Assembly: GCA_002310155.1 (NCBI GenBank)
Contig: DBYF01000027.1
Span: 2,909-8,811, forward strand
DNA: 5,903 nt
From: Mageeibacillus sp. UBA1193
GTDB taxonomy: Bacteria; Bacillota; Clostridia; Saccharofermentanales; Saccharofermentanaceae
Direction of reading: 5' to 3'
Shown here piece after piece: positions 1 to 5,903 of the stretch; within the stretch, counting starts at the first letter, position 1; the number at the start of each line of letters is the position of its first letter. The position numbers and the translations under genes were made by a program. Under the pieces are notes generated by a model, which did not search any database, was not told the origin of the DNA, and saw only the letters and a program-made list of their open reading frames with translations.

Positions 1-3000
1 TTCTTCAGGTCATGGATCAGTTCCGCGAGGTCCTCGATCGAGTAGATATCGTGATGCGGCGGCGGAGAGATAAGACCTACACCCGGAGTAGAGTGACGTG
101 TCTTCGCGATCCACGGATAAACTTTACCGGCCGGGAGCTGTCCGCCTTCACCTGGCTTTGCACCCTGTGCCATCTTGATCTGGATCTCTCTTGCATGAAC
201 GAGGTAATCAGAGGTAACACCAAAACGTCCGGATGCGACCTGCTTGATCGCACTCATCTTCGAATCGCCGTTAGCCATTCTCTCGTATCTTTCCGGATCC
301 TCACCACCTTCACCGGTGTTGGATTTACCGCCCAGGCGGTTCATCGCGATCGCCAGTGCTTCGTGTGCTTCCTTACTGATGGAACCGTAGGACATAGCAC
401 CTGTCTTAAAGCGCTTTACGATATTCTCTACCGGCTCAACTTCGTAGATGGAGATCGGCTGCTTACTCGGAACGAATTCCAGGAGACCTCTGATGGTGCA
501 GAGTCTTTCGTTCTCTTCGTTCAGACCTCGGCTGTATTCCTTAAAGAGGTTATAGTCACCCTTTCTGACTGCATTCTGCAGCTGGTAGATCGTCTTCGGG
601 TTGAACATATGGTATTCACCATCTTTACGCCACTGGTAAACACCGCCTGTTGCCAGACCCGGCTGAGTATCATCCGTCTTAAAGGCAGCTTCCATACGCT
701 GTCCTACTTCCTTGGCGATCTCATCGAGGCCGATACCGCCGATACGGGAAGCAGTCGATGTGAAGTACTTCTCGATGACTTCTTCACCGATACCGAGTGC
801 TTCGAAGATCTGCGCGCCCTGGTAGCTCTTGACTGCGGAGATACCCATCTTCGACAGGATCTTAACGATACCGTGGCGGGCTGCGTCGATGTAGTTGTCG
901 ATCGCGACATCGAGTTCCTTATCGAGACGCTGGTGAGCGATCTCATCTGCGATCGTTGCGTAAGCCATGTACGGGTTGATCGCGGAAGCGCCGTAACCGA
1001 CGAGCAGAGCGAAGTGATGAACTTCTCTCGGCTCACCGGACTCCAGTACGATGGAAGTCATGTGGCGCTGTCCCTTTCTTACGAGGTGCTGGTGCAGACC
1101 TGCAACGGCCAGCAGCGCCGGGATCGGGCTCTTATCCGCATCCGCGTCGCGGTCGGAAAGAACCAGGATGTTCGTACCCTTTTCGACTGCTGCGGACGCT
1201 GTCTTACAGAGAGCATCCATCGCCTTCTCGAGAGTATGTCCGTCACCGTTTGCCTCGTAGAGGATCGGGATCACAACGGACTTAAATCCTTTTCTCTTAA
1301 TGTTCTTTACTGCTGCCAGTTCCTCATCCTTCAGGATCGGGCACGGCAGAGCGATATGACGGGCATCTGTTGCCTTCGGCTCGATGATGTTGCCTTCGTT
1401 TCCGAGGTACATTCTTTCCATGATGACGATGTCTTCACGGATGCAGTCGATCGGCGGGTTTGTGACCTGCGCGAACAGCTGCTTGAAGTAGTTGTACAGG
1501 AGCTGCGGCTTGTCGGAAAGCACTGCGATCGGGCTGTCGTTACCCATTGCGCCGATTGCCTCGGCTCCGGTATTGGCCATCGGGATGACCATCTTTCTGA
1601 TATCTTCGTATGTGTAACCGAACATCTTCTGCTTCACTTCGATGTCGGCTCCGGCCTTCGCTGCCTTTGCGGGTGCTTTTGCGGAGGACTTATAGTCGTC
1701 AACGAGATCGGAAAGCTTGACCATATTCTCATCGATCCACTGCTTGTACGGATGAGCGGTCGCGACCTTCTTCTTGATCTCTTCGTTCGTGATGATACGT
1801 CCTTCTTCGGTATCGATCAGGAGCATACGGCCCGGACGCAGACGGTTCTTAGAGATCACGCGGGACTCATCGATCGGAAGTACACCGACCTCAGAAGAAA
1901 GGATCACGTAACCGTCTTCTGTAACGACATATCTTGCCGGACGGAGTCCGTTTCTGTCGAGTGTCGCGACGATGCTTCTACCATCGGTAAACGCCAGAGC
2001 GGCAGGACCATCCCAGGGCTCCATGAGCATGCTGTTGTACTCGTAGAAAGCCTTTACATCTTCGTCCATCTGCTCGTGCTTGATCCACGGTTCCGGAACC
2101 ATCATCATGGCAGTCTCGGCCAGTGATCTTCCGGACAGAGTCAGGAACTCGAGAGTATTATCGAACATCGCCGAGTCAGAACCGTTCGGGTTAATGATCG
2201 GCAGTACTTTTTCCATATCATCGCCGAAAGCCTTGTTGCTGATAGACGCGGATCTTGCGTACATCGCATTGATGTTACCGCGCAGTGTGTTGATCTCACC
2301 ATTGTGGATCAGGTAGCGGTATGGATGCGCACGCTCCCAGCTCGGGAATGTGTTCGTGCTGTAACGGGAGTGAACGAGCGCCAGGGAAGAATCGAAGGAA
2401 AGATCCTTCAGGTCGAGATAGAAAGCATCCATCTGTTCCGGAGTAAGCATACCCTTATAGACGATCGTTCTTGTGGAAAGACTTGCGAAATAGAAATAAC
2501 GCGGATCGGTCTCCGTGAGTTCGATCGTGCGCTTCTCTAACTTCTTTCTAATAACATAAAGAGCACGGTCAAAAGCGATTCCTGCCTTGGTCTTTTCGCC
2601 TCTGCCGATAAATACCTGTGCGATATACGGACGGTTTTCCTTCGCGGTCACACCGATCGTGCTCTCATTGACCGGAGTATCACGCCAGCCGAGAACGACC
2701 TGTCCCTCTTCTTCTACCGCCTTATCGATGACCTTCATGCACTTCGCACGTGCATCGCTCTGTCTCGGCAGGAAGACCATACCTACACCGTAATCACCTG
2801 CCTGCGGGAGTGTGATGTTTTCTTCCGGGCAGACCTTTCTGAAAAATGCATCCGGGATCTGAAGCAGCATACCCGCACCATCACCGGTGTTCTCGTCGCT
2901 GCCCTCACCACCACGGTGTGCCAGATTTGCAAGAATCTTAAGACCGTCTTTCACAGTCTGGTGGGAACGCTTGCCGTGAATGTTAACGACAAAACCGATA

Positions 3001-3056
3001 CCGCACGCATCATGTTCATATTCAGGAGAATACAGTCCTTGCTTTTGCATCATCAT
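1..3056 (-). CDS. gltB: Glutamate synthase large subunit (GOGAT alpha), 5' two thirds; 3' end outside window
   Basis: The enzyme transfers the amide nitrogen of glutamine to 2-oxoglutarate to give two glutamates in the cytoplasm; the family normally works with an electron-donating small subunit (GltD). The reading frame is open from 3056 to the window edge: 1018 codons of a family usually near 1500. The class II glutaminase domain starts with the nucleophile Cys18 (HDACGIGF), after a short propeptide that would be cleaved before it. Visible glutaminase motifs are HRGG, SRYSTNTFP (230-238), HNGEINTLRGN (251-261), NGSDSAMFD and LDRNGLRPARY (366-376). The central domain follows from about 475 (NPPID, ALLAVAGLHQHLVR). 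The FMN domain begins with MSYGSISKEAH (888-898), GAKPGEGGQLP (965-975) and PPPHHDIYS (about 998-1006). The cysteines of the 3Fe-4S cluster would lie beyond the edge. An Ala/Lys-rich stretch (456-470) joins the first two domains. The start is the first of three tandem ATGs, 8 nt from AGGAGG. Family assignment is secure. Confidence 0.97.
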   Translation of the reverse strand, partial: MMMQKQGLYSPEYEHDACGIGFVVNIHGKRSHQTVKDGLKILANLAHRGGEGSDENTGDGAGMLLQIPDAFFRKVCPEENITLPQAGDYGVGMVFLPRQSDARAKCMKVIDKAVEEEGQVVLGWRDTPVNESTIGVTAKENRPYIAQVFIGRGEKTKAGIAFDRALYVIRKKLEKRTIELTETDPRYFYFASLSTRTIVYKGMLTPEQMDAFYLDLKDLSFDSSLALVHSRYSTNTFPSWERAHPYRYLIHNGEINTLRGNINAMYARSASISNKAFGDDMEKVLPIINPNGSDSAMFDNTLEFLTLSGRSLAETAMMMVPEPWIKHEQMDEDVKAFYEYNSMLMEPWDGPAALAFTDGRSIVATLDRNGLRPARYVVTEDGYVILSSEVGVLPIDESRVISKNRLRPGRMLLIDTEEGRIITNEEIKKKVATAHPYKQWIDENMVKLSDLVDDYKSSAKAPAKAAKAGADIEVKQKMFGYTYEDIRKMVIPMANTGAEAIGAMGNDSPIAVLSDKPQLLYNYFKQLFAQVTNPPIDCIREDIVIMERMYLGNEGNIIEPKATDARHIALPCPILKDEELAAVKNIKRKGFKSVVIPILYEANGDGHTLEKAMDALCKTASAAVEKGTNILVLSDRDADADKSPIPALLAVAGLHQHLVRKGQRHMTSIVLESGEPREVHHFALLVGYGASAINPYMAYATIADEIAHQRLDKELDVAIDNYIDAARHGIVKILSKMGISAVKSYQGAQIFEALGIGEEVIEKYFTSTASRIGGIGLDEIAKEVGQRMEAAFKTDDTQPGLATGGVYQWRKDGEYHMFNPKTIYQLQNAVRKGDYNLFKEYSRGLNEENERLCTIRGLLEFVPSKQPISIYEVEPVENIVKRFKTGAMSYGSISKEAHEALAIAMNRLGGKSNTGEGGEDPERYERMANGDSKMSAIKQVASGRFGVTSDYLVHAREIQIKMAQGAKPGEGGQLPAGKVYPWIAKTRHSTPGVGLISPPPHHDIYSIEDLAELIHDLK

Positions 3057-3064
3057 TTTCTTTT

Positions 3065-3070
3065 CCTCCT
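3065..3070 (-). promoter_or_regulatory. gltB ribosome binding site (AGGAGG)
   Basis: A perfect AGGAGG lies 8 nt upstream of the ATG at 3056. Three ATG codons stand in tandem (3056, 3053, 3050); the spacings would be 8, 11 and 14 nt, so the first is the best start. Confidence 0.88.
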
Positions 3071-3084
3071 CAGGTCCGAAAAGG

Positions 3085-3177
3085 TTCCCGGGAAAAATCA
3101 GAAAACGACAAGGGCGCCAAGCCCTGCCGGTCCAGCTCACCATTCCTTTACGGTGATCCCGGGAAGCACTTAGCGCC
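3085..3177 (-). promoter_or_regulatory. Candidate structured 5' leader RNA of gltB
   Basis: Seen directly, in the sense of gltB transcription: GGCGCTAAG (3177-3169) can pair with CTTGGCGCC (3121-3113) in a 9-bp helix with one G-U pair. Inside it, TCACC (3156-3152) pairs with GGTGA (3141-3137) around a 10-nt purine-rich loop, and CCGG segments can form a further 4-bp helix between these two. The segment TTCCCGGGA at 3165-3157 is exactly complementary to TCCCGGGAA at 3093-3085, which lies about 15 nt upstream of the ribosome binding site. The leader could therefore adopt two exclusive folds. I do not recognise a known riboswitch class, T-box or ribosomal-protein leader here. A regulatory role is inference; the pairing is by eye and no energy was calculated. 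Confidence 0.4.
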
Positions 3178-3199
3178 TTTGCTAGTATTCGATGGATAC

Positions 3200-3228
3200 A
3201 TCTTACCAATTTGCAAGTTAGATTGCAA
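3200..3228 (-). promoter_or_regulatory. Probable gltB promoter (-35 TTGCAA, 17 bp, -10 TAAGAT)
   Basis: In the gltB direction, TTGCAA (3228-3223) is followed after exactly 17 bp by TAAGAT (3205-3200). Each hexamer matches the sigma-A consensus at four of six positions. Transcription would begin near 3193-3190 and give a leader of about 135 nt. The weak hexamers and the overlapping inverted repeat suggest an activated or repressed promoter. An alternative -10, TATATT at 3244-3239, lacks a good -35. Confidence 0.5.
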
Positions 3229-3239
3229 CAACTTGCAAA
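3210..3239. promoter_or_regulatory. 30-bp inverted repeat overlapping the gltB promoter, candidate operator
   Basis: TTTGCAAGTT (3210-3219) and AACTTGCAAA (3230-3239) are perfect 10-bp inverted arms separated by 10 nt. The spacer itself holds a third TTGCAA (3223-3228). The self-complementary hexamer TTGCAA thus occurs three times, at centre-to-centre distances of 12 and 10 bp, so all lie on about the same face of the helix. The site covers the proposed -35 and most of the spacer. This is the layout of a regulator binding site. Known gltB regulators include the LysR-type GltC of Bacillus, but nothing here identifies the protein. Confidence 0.55.
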
Positions 3240-3313
3240 ATATAGAGCAAAAAACGATAAAAAATGTACATTATTTGTTTAGCGATGCAGTTCTTGAGCA
3301 AGAATTATTCATT

Positions 3314-3931
3314 TTATTTGGCAGATTGCACAAGAAAGCCGATGGCTTCGTCAAAGTTCTGTGCTTTCCCGTTCTGAAGCATAGCCTTTACTTTTACCAT
3401 ATGATGTCCGGTACGGAATTCCCGAGGGATCTGAACTTCGTATTTCAGAAGATCCTCTCTTATTTCAAAACGCTTTTCACGAAGCGCGGCGAGCTCTTCC
3501 CTCATGGCAGCACGTCTTTGCGCTGTGAATTCTTCCTGCTTTACTCTCTGCTCCTTAAGGTATTTCTTCCTGCTTCTTTCACGAAGATATTTAATGATGA
3601 TTATCAGAATGACGATTCCGATATTTATCAGCGGTATCATCTTCATTGCAGTCTCCTGATGATTTCCGCCCGAGTGACTATCCCAGTCCCGCATGAAGGC
3701 CCCGACCATGATCATTGCATCAATGTAAAGACCTGCTAAGATCAGGAATATAGTGATCACTACACGCATCCCCGTCAGGAAAAGACTCGTATCCCGCTCC
3801 GGTTCCTGATAGGGCTGCACAGGTCGATCCAGGATCGCTTCCTTATCGCGGATCTCCCGGTCCATCTTCTCCAGATCTCTATATTCTTTCTGAAGCTTCT
3901 TTGCTAATTCGATGCTTTCCACTGTATTCAT
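3314..3931 (-). CDS. Two-helix membrane protein with charged helical flanks, unknown function
   Basis: I do not recognise this 205-residue protein. Residues 1-48 are charged and probably helical (ELAKKLQKEYRDLEKMDREIRDKE). A hydrophobic segment at about 53-80 and a second at about 99-114 (isoleucine-rich) are probable membrane helices joined by a polar loop of about 18 residues (RDWDSHSGGN). Residues 115-165 are very rich in Arg, Lys and Glu and look like a coiled coil. The last 30 residues (KAMLQNGKAQNFDEAIGFL) look like a small separate helical module and faintly resemble an Ala/Gly-Lys-Ala...EAI tail seen in uncharacterised Clostridia membrane proteins; that resemblance is from memory only. 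No signal peptide is evident. The start ATG at 3931 overlaps the stop of the upstream gene (ATGA), with GGAGAAGGA just before it, so translation is probably coupled. Ile codons ATA and ATT are used more freely than in gltB, fitting lower expression. Confidence 0.85.
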   Translation of the reverse strand: MNTVESIELAKKLQKEYRDLEKMDREIRDKEAILDRPVQPYQEPERDTSLFLTGMRVVITIFLILAGLYIDAMIMVGAFMRDWDSHSGGNHQETAMKMIPLINIGIVILIIIIKYLRERSRKKYLKEQRVKQEEFTAQRRAAMREELAALREKRFEIREDLLKYEVQIPREFRTGHHMVKVKAMLQNGKAQNFDEAIGFLVQSAK

Positions 3932-4164
3932 TTTGATCCTTCTCCGGCTCGTGCTTTATAGACCTTTTTTAATATGTGAATTGCAACCGCTGTAAGACAG
4001 ATCACGAAAAAAGTGATTCCCTGATACCTGGCACCAGTACGGGCATCCATATCACACGCTACCGCTATCATCATGGCATAGGCGGAAGCACCGAGAAAAA
4101 AGAAACGCCAAACAACAGCCCAACTCCATATCACTATCTTTTCAACAATATCCTGCTTATCCAT
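3928..4164 (-). CDS. Small two-helix membrane protein, unknown function
   Basis: This 78-residue protein has no recognised family. It has two probable membrane helices, at about residues 11-36 (aromatic-rich: IWSWAVVWRFFFLG) and 49-66 (GITFFVICLTAVAIHIL), joined by a short charged loop, with a basic tail (KKVYKARAGEGSK) that would stay in the cytoplasm. The ATG at 4164 is preferred because GAGG lies 9 nt upstream of it. An in-frame GTG at 4179 would add five residues (83 in total) but lacks a clear ribosome binding site, and GAGG itself overlaps it. The gene ends inside the start of the next one (ATGA overlap), so the two are one transcript and their products may act together, perhaps in a membrane complex. 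That last point is inference. Confidence 0.75.
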   Translation of the reverse strand: MDKQDIVEKIVIWSWAVVWRFFFLGASAYAMMIAVACDMDARTGARYQGITFFVICLTAVAIHILKKVYKARAGEGSK

Positions 4165-4221
4165 ATGCTTGAACCTCACTTATGATCCGGCACTTCATTT
4201 CCTGTGCCTTTTCCCAACCTG

Positions 4222-4233
4222 TTGTAATTACAA
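4222..4233. promoter_or_regulatory. Perfect 12-bp palindrome TTGTAATTACAA, candidate operator
   Basis: The 12-bp sequence is fully self-complementary and overlaps the last four bases of the proposed -10 and the likely start site of the membrane-gene operon. That position suits a repressor site. It matches no regulator box that I can name with confidence. Confidence 0.4.
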
Positions 4234-4258
4234 TAGCACGTTCACTATCGATTTGCAA
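4230..4258 (-). promoter_or_regulatory. Probable promoter of the two-gene membrane operon
   Basis: On the minus strand, TTGCAA (4258-4253) is followed after exactly 17 bp by TATTGT (4235-4230), which is preceded by TGC, an extended -10. The start site would be near 4223-4220, giving a leader of about 58 nt to the ATG at 4164. The hexamer and spacing match the proposed gltB promoter. Confidence 0.5.
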
Positions 4259-4265
4259 TAGAAAT

Positions 4266-4282
4266 TTATCGTTATTCGATAA
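4266..4282. repeat. Small AT-rich inverted repeat upstream of the membrane operon
   Basis: TTATCG and CGATAA form 6-bp perfect arms around a 5-nt spacer, just upstream of the proposed -35 and downstream of the terminator of the preceding operon. It may be a weak protein site or chance in AT-rich DNA. Confidence 0.25.
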
Positions 4283-4325
4283 AAATATTTCGAAACACAT
4301 CAAATACACCAAGTGAAAAGGCAAC

Positions 4326-4353
4326 AAAAAAAGACCGCCGGAGCGGTCCTTTT
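4326..4353 (-). terminator. Intrinsic terminator after the glycerol-phosphate dehydrogenase-like gene
   Basis: In the direction of transcription, GACCGC (4348-4343), loop TCCG and GCGGTC (4338-4333) form a stem followed directly by seven T residues (4332-4326). A run of A residues before the stem can pair with the T run, extending it to about 11 bp with one G-U pair. It begins about 20 nt after the stop codon at 4374 and should separate this operon from the membrane genes. Confidence 0.9.
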
Positions 4354-4373
4354 CTTATCCAAAAGCACTGGTA

Positions 4374-5429
4374 TCAGTGCAATATTGCTTTGAGATGCTC
4401 GTCCGTGGTCAGAAGCTCTTTTGCGAGGTTTCTGTACTTCTCCTCGTGGAGATAGGTGTGACGGTACGGCTTGATCTGCGGTGCCATGTCGATCGCATTC
4501 TTGAAGTCTTCTACCTTGAGATCGAGCGTCGCGCAGTAGTCCCAGAAGCCGGTCTTCGTGAAGACGGTGTCGATCCTCTTCCATCTGTGGTCGCAGATCT
4601 TGCACATGATGTATGTCGCAATACCAACCTGGACACCATGCAGCTGCGGATGCTCGAGAAGCTGGTCGAGCGCATGGGAGATCAGGTGTTCACTGCCGCT
4701 GGTCGGAGCGCTCGATCCGGCGATCTCATTGGCAACTCCACTCATTGCGAGGGAGTCGAGAAGCTCTTTCAGGAAGAGGTCTTCATTAATGGATTCGAAA
4801 GGTGTTCTTACGAAGGAGTTGACCGCTTTCTTAGCGATCATGAACGCGAAGTCATTGACCTCGTCGTATCCCATATCTTCCTCGTGCTGCCAGTCATAAG
4901 TCGAAGAGATCTTCGCGACCATATCGCCGACGCCGGAGTAAAGGAATCTTACCGGTGCACTCTTGATAACGTCAGTATCCACGAGGATGCCGTAAGCCAT
5001 CTTCGCCGGCAGGGACTTTCTGTGTCCGTTTACGATAAGTGATGCGGATGAACTGGAGAATCCGTCCGAAGAAGAACTCGTCGGTACGCTGATAAACGGA
5101 ATACGGAGAATGTATCCGATATACTTGGCCGCGTCAATGACCTTGCCGCCGCCCATTCCGATGATCGCCTGTGTCTTGTTCGGGATCTGGAAAGCGAGAT
5201 TCGTGATGTCGTTAAAGTCGACTGTATCCATCTCCTGATGGTGAAGGATCTTCACTCCCGCATCCTCACAGGACTTAAATACCGTGTCTCCGAACATGGA
5301 GATCAGGCCGTTTCCGAAAAGGATGGTGACCTGCGTAATGTCCGCGTCCTTCATGTAGTCGCCGATATGCGCGGTCACACCGCGCTCGATCTTCAGGATC
5401 GAAGGGATCGCAATCTCGTCTTTAAACAT
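4374..5429 (-). CDS. sn-Glycerol-1-phosphate dehydrogenase-like protein (iron-containing alcohol dehydrogenase fold)
   Basis: This 351-residue protein has the usual length and layout of the G1PDH/AraM group, which reduces dihydroxyacetone phosphate to sn-glycerol 1-phosphate with NAD(P)H in the cytoplasm. The N-terminal Rossmann-like half carries the dinucleotide motif GMGGGKVIDAAKY (91-103), followed by PTSSSSDGFSSSSAS (116-130), equivalent to the family's PT(A/S)xSxDG segment. The C-terminal helical half offers three metal ligands: Asp169 (SGVGD), His248 (SGSEHLISH) and His264 (LHGVQVG). All expected catalytic features are therefore present. The start ATG at 5429 follows GGGAGGA with 8 nt spacing. 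It lies 54 nt after a HAD phosphatase gene, with no promoter seen between them, and is closed by a terminator. The substrate is inferred from family; glycerol or another polyol phosphate is possible. Members in Bacillus (AraM) make G1P for heptaprenylglyceryl phosphate. Confidence 0.85.
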   Translation of the reverse strand: MFKDEIAIPSILKIERGVTAHIGDYMKDADITQVTILFGNGLISMFGDTVFKSCEDAGVKILHHQEMDTVDFNDITNLAFQIPNKTQAIIGMGGGKVIDAAKYIGYILRIPFISVPTSSSSDGFSSSSASLIVNGHRKSLPAKMAYGILVDTDVIKSAPVRFLYSGVGDMVAKISSTYDWQHEEDMGYDEVNDFAFMIAKKAVNSFVRTPFESINEDLFLKELLDSLAMSGVANEIAGSSAPTSGSEHLISHALDQLLEHPQLHGVQVGIATYIMCKICDHRWKRIDTVFTKTGFWDYCATLDLKVEDFKNAIDMAPQIKPYRHTYLHEEKYRNLAKELLTTDEHLKAILH

Positions 5430-5437
5430 TTTTCATT

Positions 5438-5443
5438 CCTCCC
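5438..5443 (-). promoter_or_regulatory. Ribosome binding site of the G1PDH-like gene (GGGAGG)
   Basis: GGGAGG stands 8 nt before the ATG at 5429. A nearer ATG (5436-5434) overlaps the end of this site and reads into a stop after four codons, so it is not the start. Confidence 0.8.
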
Positions 5444-5483
5444 GTGATGTTCTCTTCGTTGTCTTCAGATGATCCCTCTGCCA

Positions 5484-5903
5484 TCAGCCGATGACTTCCG
5501 GAACCACCTTTGTCAGTTCTTCAAATGTCGTGATATATGGCACTTCAGCATCGATCTCGCCGAAGCCGTATTTCGCGTGGATAAACGGAAGTCCCGCCTT
5601 CGTCGTCGCATCGTAATCGCTCTGGATATCACCGACATAGCAGGCCGCCTTCAGCTTGTTTCTTTTCGCGAGAAGCTTGATGTTCTCATCCTTCTGCAGG
5701 AAGTTATTGCCGTAGCACTCGATGTCCTCGACAAGGTTCTCCGGCTTTCCGTAATCGATCTTATAGTACCCCAGGAAAGCCTCGATGTAGCCTGCCTGGC
5801 AGTTGCTGACGATATAGATGTGATAACCCATCTCTTTGAGCTTCGCCCAGGTCTCGAAGACACCCTCATAGAGGATGCCGCCGTGCTGGCTCAGGTATTC
5901 GTT
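5484..5903 (-). CDS. HAD-superfamily hydrolase (phosphatase), C-terminal part; 5' end outside window
   Basis: The frame is open from the window edge (5903, first visible residues NEYLSQHGG) to a TGA at 5484-5486, giving 139 residues; a typical member has about 210-220. Three of the four HAD motifs are visible, numbered from the edge: motif II Ser33 (YIVSNCQAGYIEAFL), motif III Lys71 (FLQKDENIKLL) and motif IV Asp92 and Asp96 (YVGDIQSDYDA). Motif I with the nucleophilic Asp (DxDGT) would lie upstream, outside the window. The family hydrolyses small phosphomonoesters in the cytoplasm through an aspartyl-phosphate intermediate; phosphoglycolate phosphatase is a common automatic label, but the substrate cannot be read from this part. 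The internal Met at 5831 is not the start, since conserved-looking sequence (GILYEGVFETWAKLKE) continues upstream of it. The gene leads by 54 nt into the G1PDH-like gene, which suggests a shared phosphorylated substrate or product. Confidence 0.88.
   Translation of the reverse strand, partial: NEYLSQHGGILYEGVFETWAKLKEMGYHIYIVSNCQAGYIEAFLGYYKIDYGKPENLVEDIECYGNNFLQKDENIKLLAKRNKLKAACYVGDIQSDYDATTKAGLPFIHAKYGFGEIDAEVPYITTFEELTKVVPEVIG

Noticed and set aside
12..2126. 704-codon open frame on the plus strand
   Set aside because: It lies wholly antisense to gltB, whose protein motifs are unmistakable. The frame stays open because gltB's biased codon use seldom places a stop in that antisense register. 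Its translation is Cys/Arg/Leu-rich with no recognisable domain.
3085..3177. gltB leader as a T-box, glutamine, glycine or cyclic di-GMP riboswitch
   Set aside because: None of the conserved core sequences that I know for these classes is present; it was kept only as an unclassified candidate.
3263..3272. AATGTACATT palindrome followed by T runs on the minus strand
   Set aside because: Ten base pairs without a loop in very AT-rich DNA; too weak to call a terminator or operator.
3291..3304. TTCTTG/CAAGAA inverted repeat just after the stop of the 205-residue gene, considered as its terminator
   Set aside because: The stem is AT-rich with a 2-nt loop and is not followed by a T run on the minus strand. 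I see no convincing terminator between this gene and gltB, so read-through is possible.
3179..3739. 186-codon open frame on the plus strand
   Set aside because: It runs through the gltB control region and then antisense to the 205-residue membrane protein. It has no plausible domain, and the minus-strand gene has a ribosome binding site and coupled start.
4377..5042. 221-codon open frame on the plus strand
   Set aside because: Antisense to the G1PDH-like gene, whose motifs and metal ligands are intact; no ribosome binding site or domain.
5484..5831. 115-residue HAD protein starting at the Met at 5831
   Set aside because: The same frame continues without a stop to the window edge with HAD-like sequence, and no ribosome binding site precedes this Met; it is an internal residue of a longer gene.

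Overview
The window reads as chromosomal DNA of a low-to-moderate GC Bacillota, most likely a Clostridia member (Lachnospiraceae- or Oscillospiraceae-like). The evidence is strong AGGAGG-type ribosome binding sites, a bacterial type large subunit of glutamate synthase, AT-rich intergenic stretches around GC-richer genes, and an sn-glycerol-1-phosphate dehydrogenase-like enzyme paired with a HAD hydrolase. This placement is inference; no taxonomic marker gene is present. Every gene lies on the minus strand, so in transcription order the window runs from 5903 down to 1.

Region 5903-4326: the 3' part of a HAD-family phosphatase gene (its start lies beyond 5903) is followed after 54 nt by a full-length, 351-residue iron-dependent-alcohol-dehydrogenase-fold protein of the sn-glycerol-1-phosphate dehydrogenase group. 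The two are probably one operon, closed by a good intrinsic terminator at 4326-4353.

Region 4325-3314: a promoter-like region (TTGCAA, 17 bp, TATTGT with an extended -10, plus a perfect 12-bp palindrome over the -10) precedes two small membrane-protein genes of unknown function. They overlap by 4 nt (ATGA) and encode a 78-residue two-helix protein and a 205-residue two-helix protein with long charged helical flanks.

Region 3313-1: about 257 nt of non-coding DNA holds the likely control region of gltB. It contains a 30-bp site with 10-bp perfect inverted arms and a third TTGCAA in the middle, a sigma-A-type promoter, and a leader of roughly 135 nt. The leader folds into a closed helix enclosing an inner hairpin and carries two mutually complementary CCCGGG segments, one of them just upstream of the ribosome binding site. 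The remaining sequence is the first 1018 codons of gltB (glutaminase domain, central domain and the beginning of the FMN domain); the C-terminal third is outside the window.

The most interesting parts are the control region and structured leader of gltB, and the unassigned two-gene membrane cassette. The genes of known family are ordinary central nitrogen metabolism and a probable polyol-phosphate or lipid-related enzyme. No mobile element, CRISPR array, tRNA or rRNA was seen.
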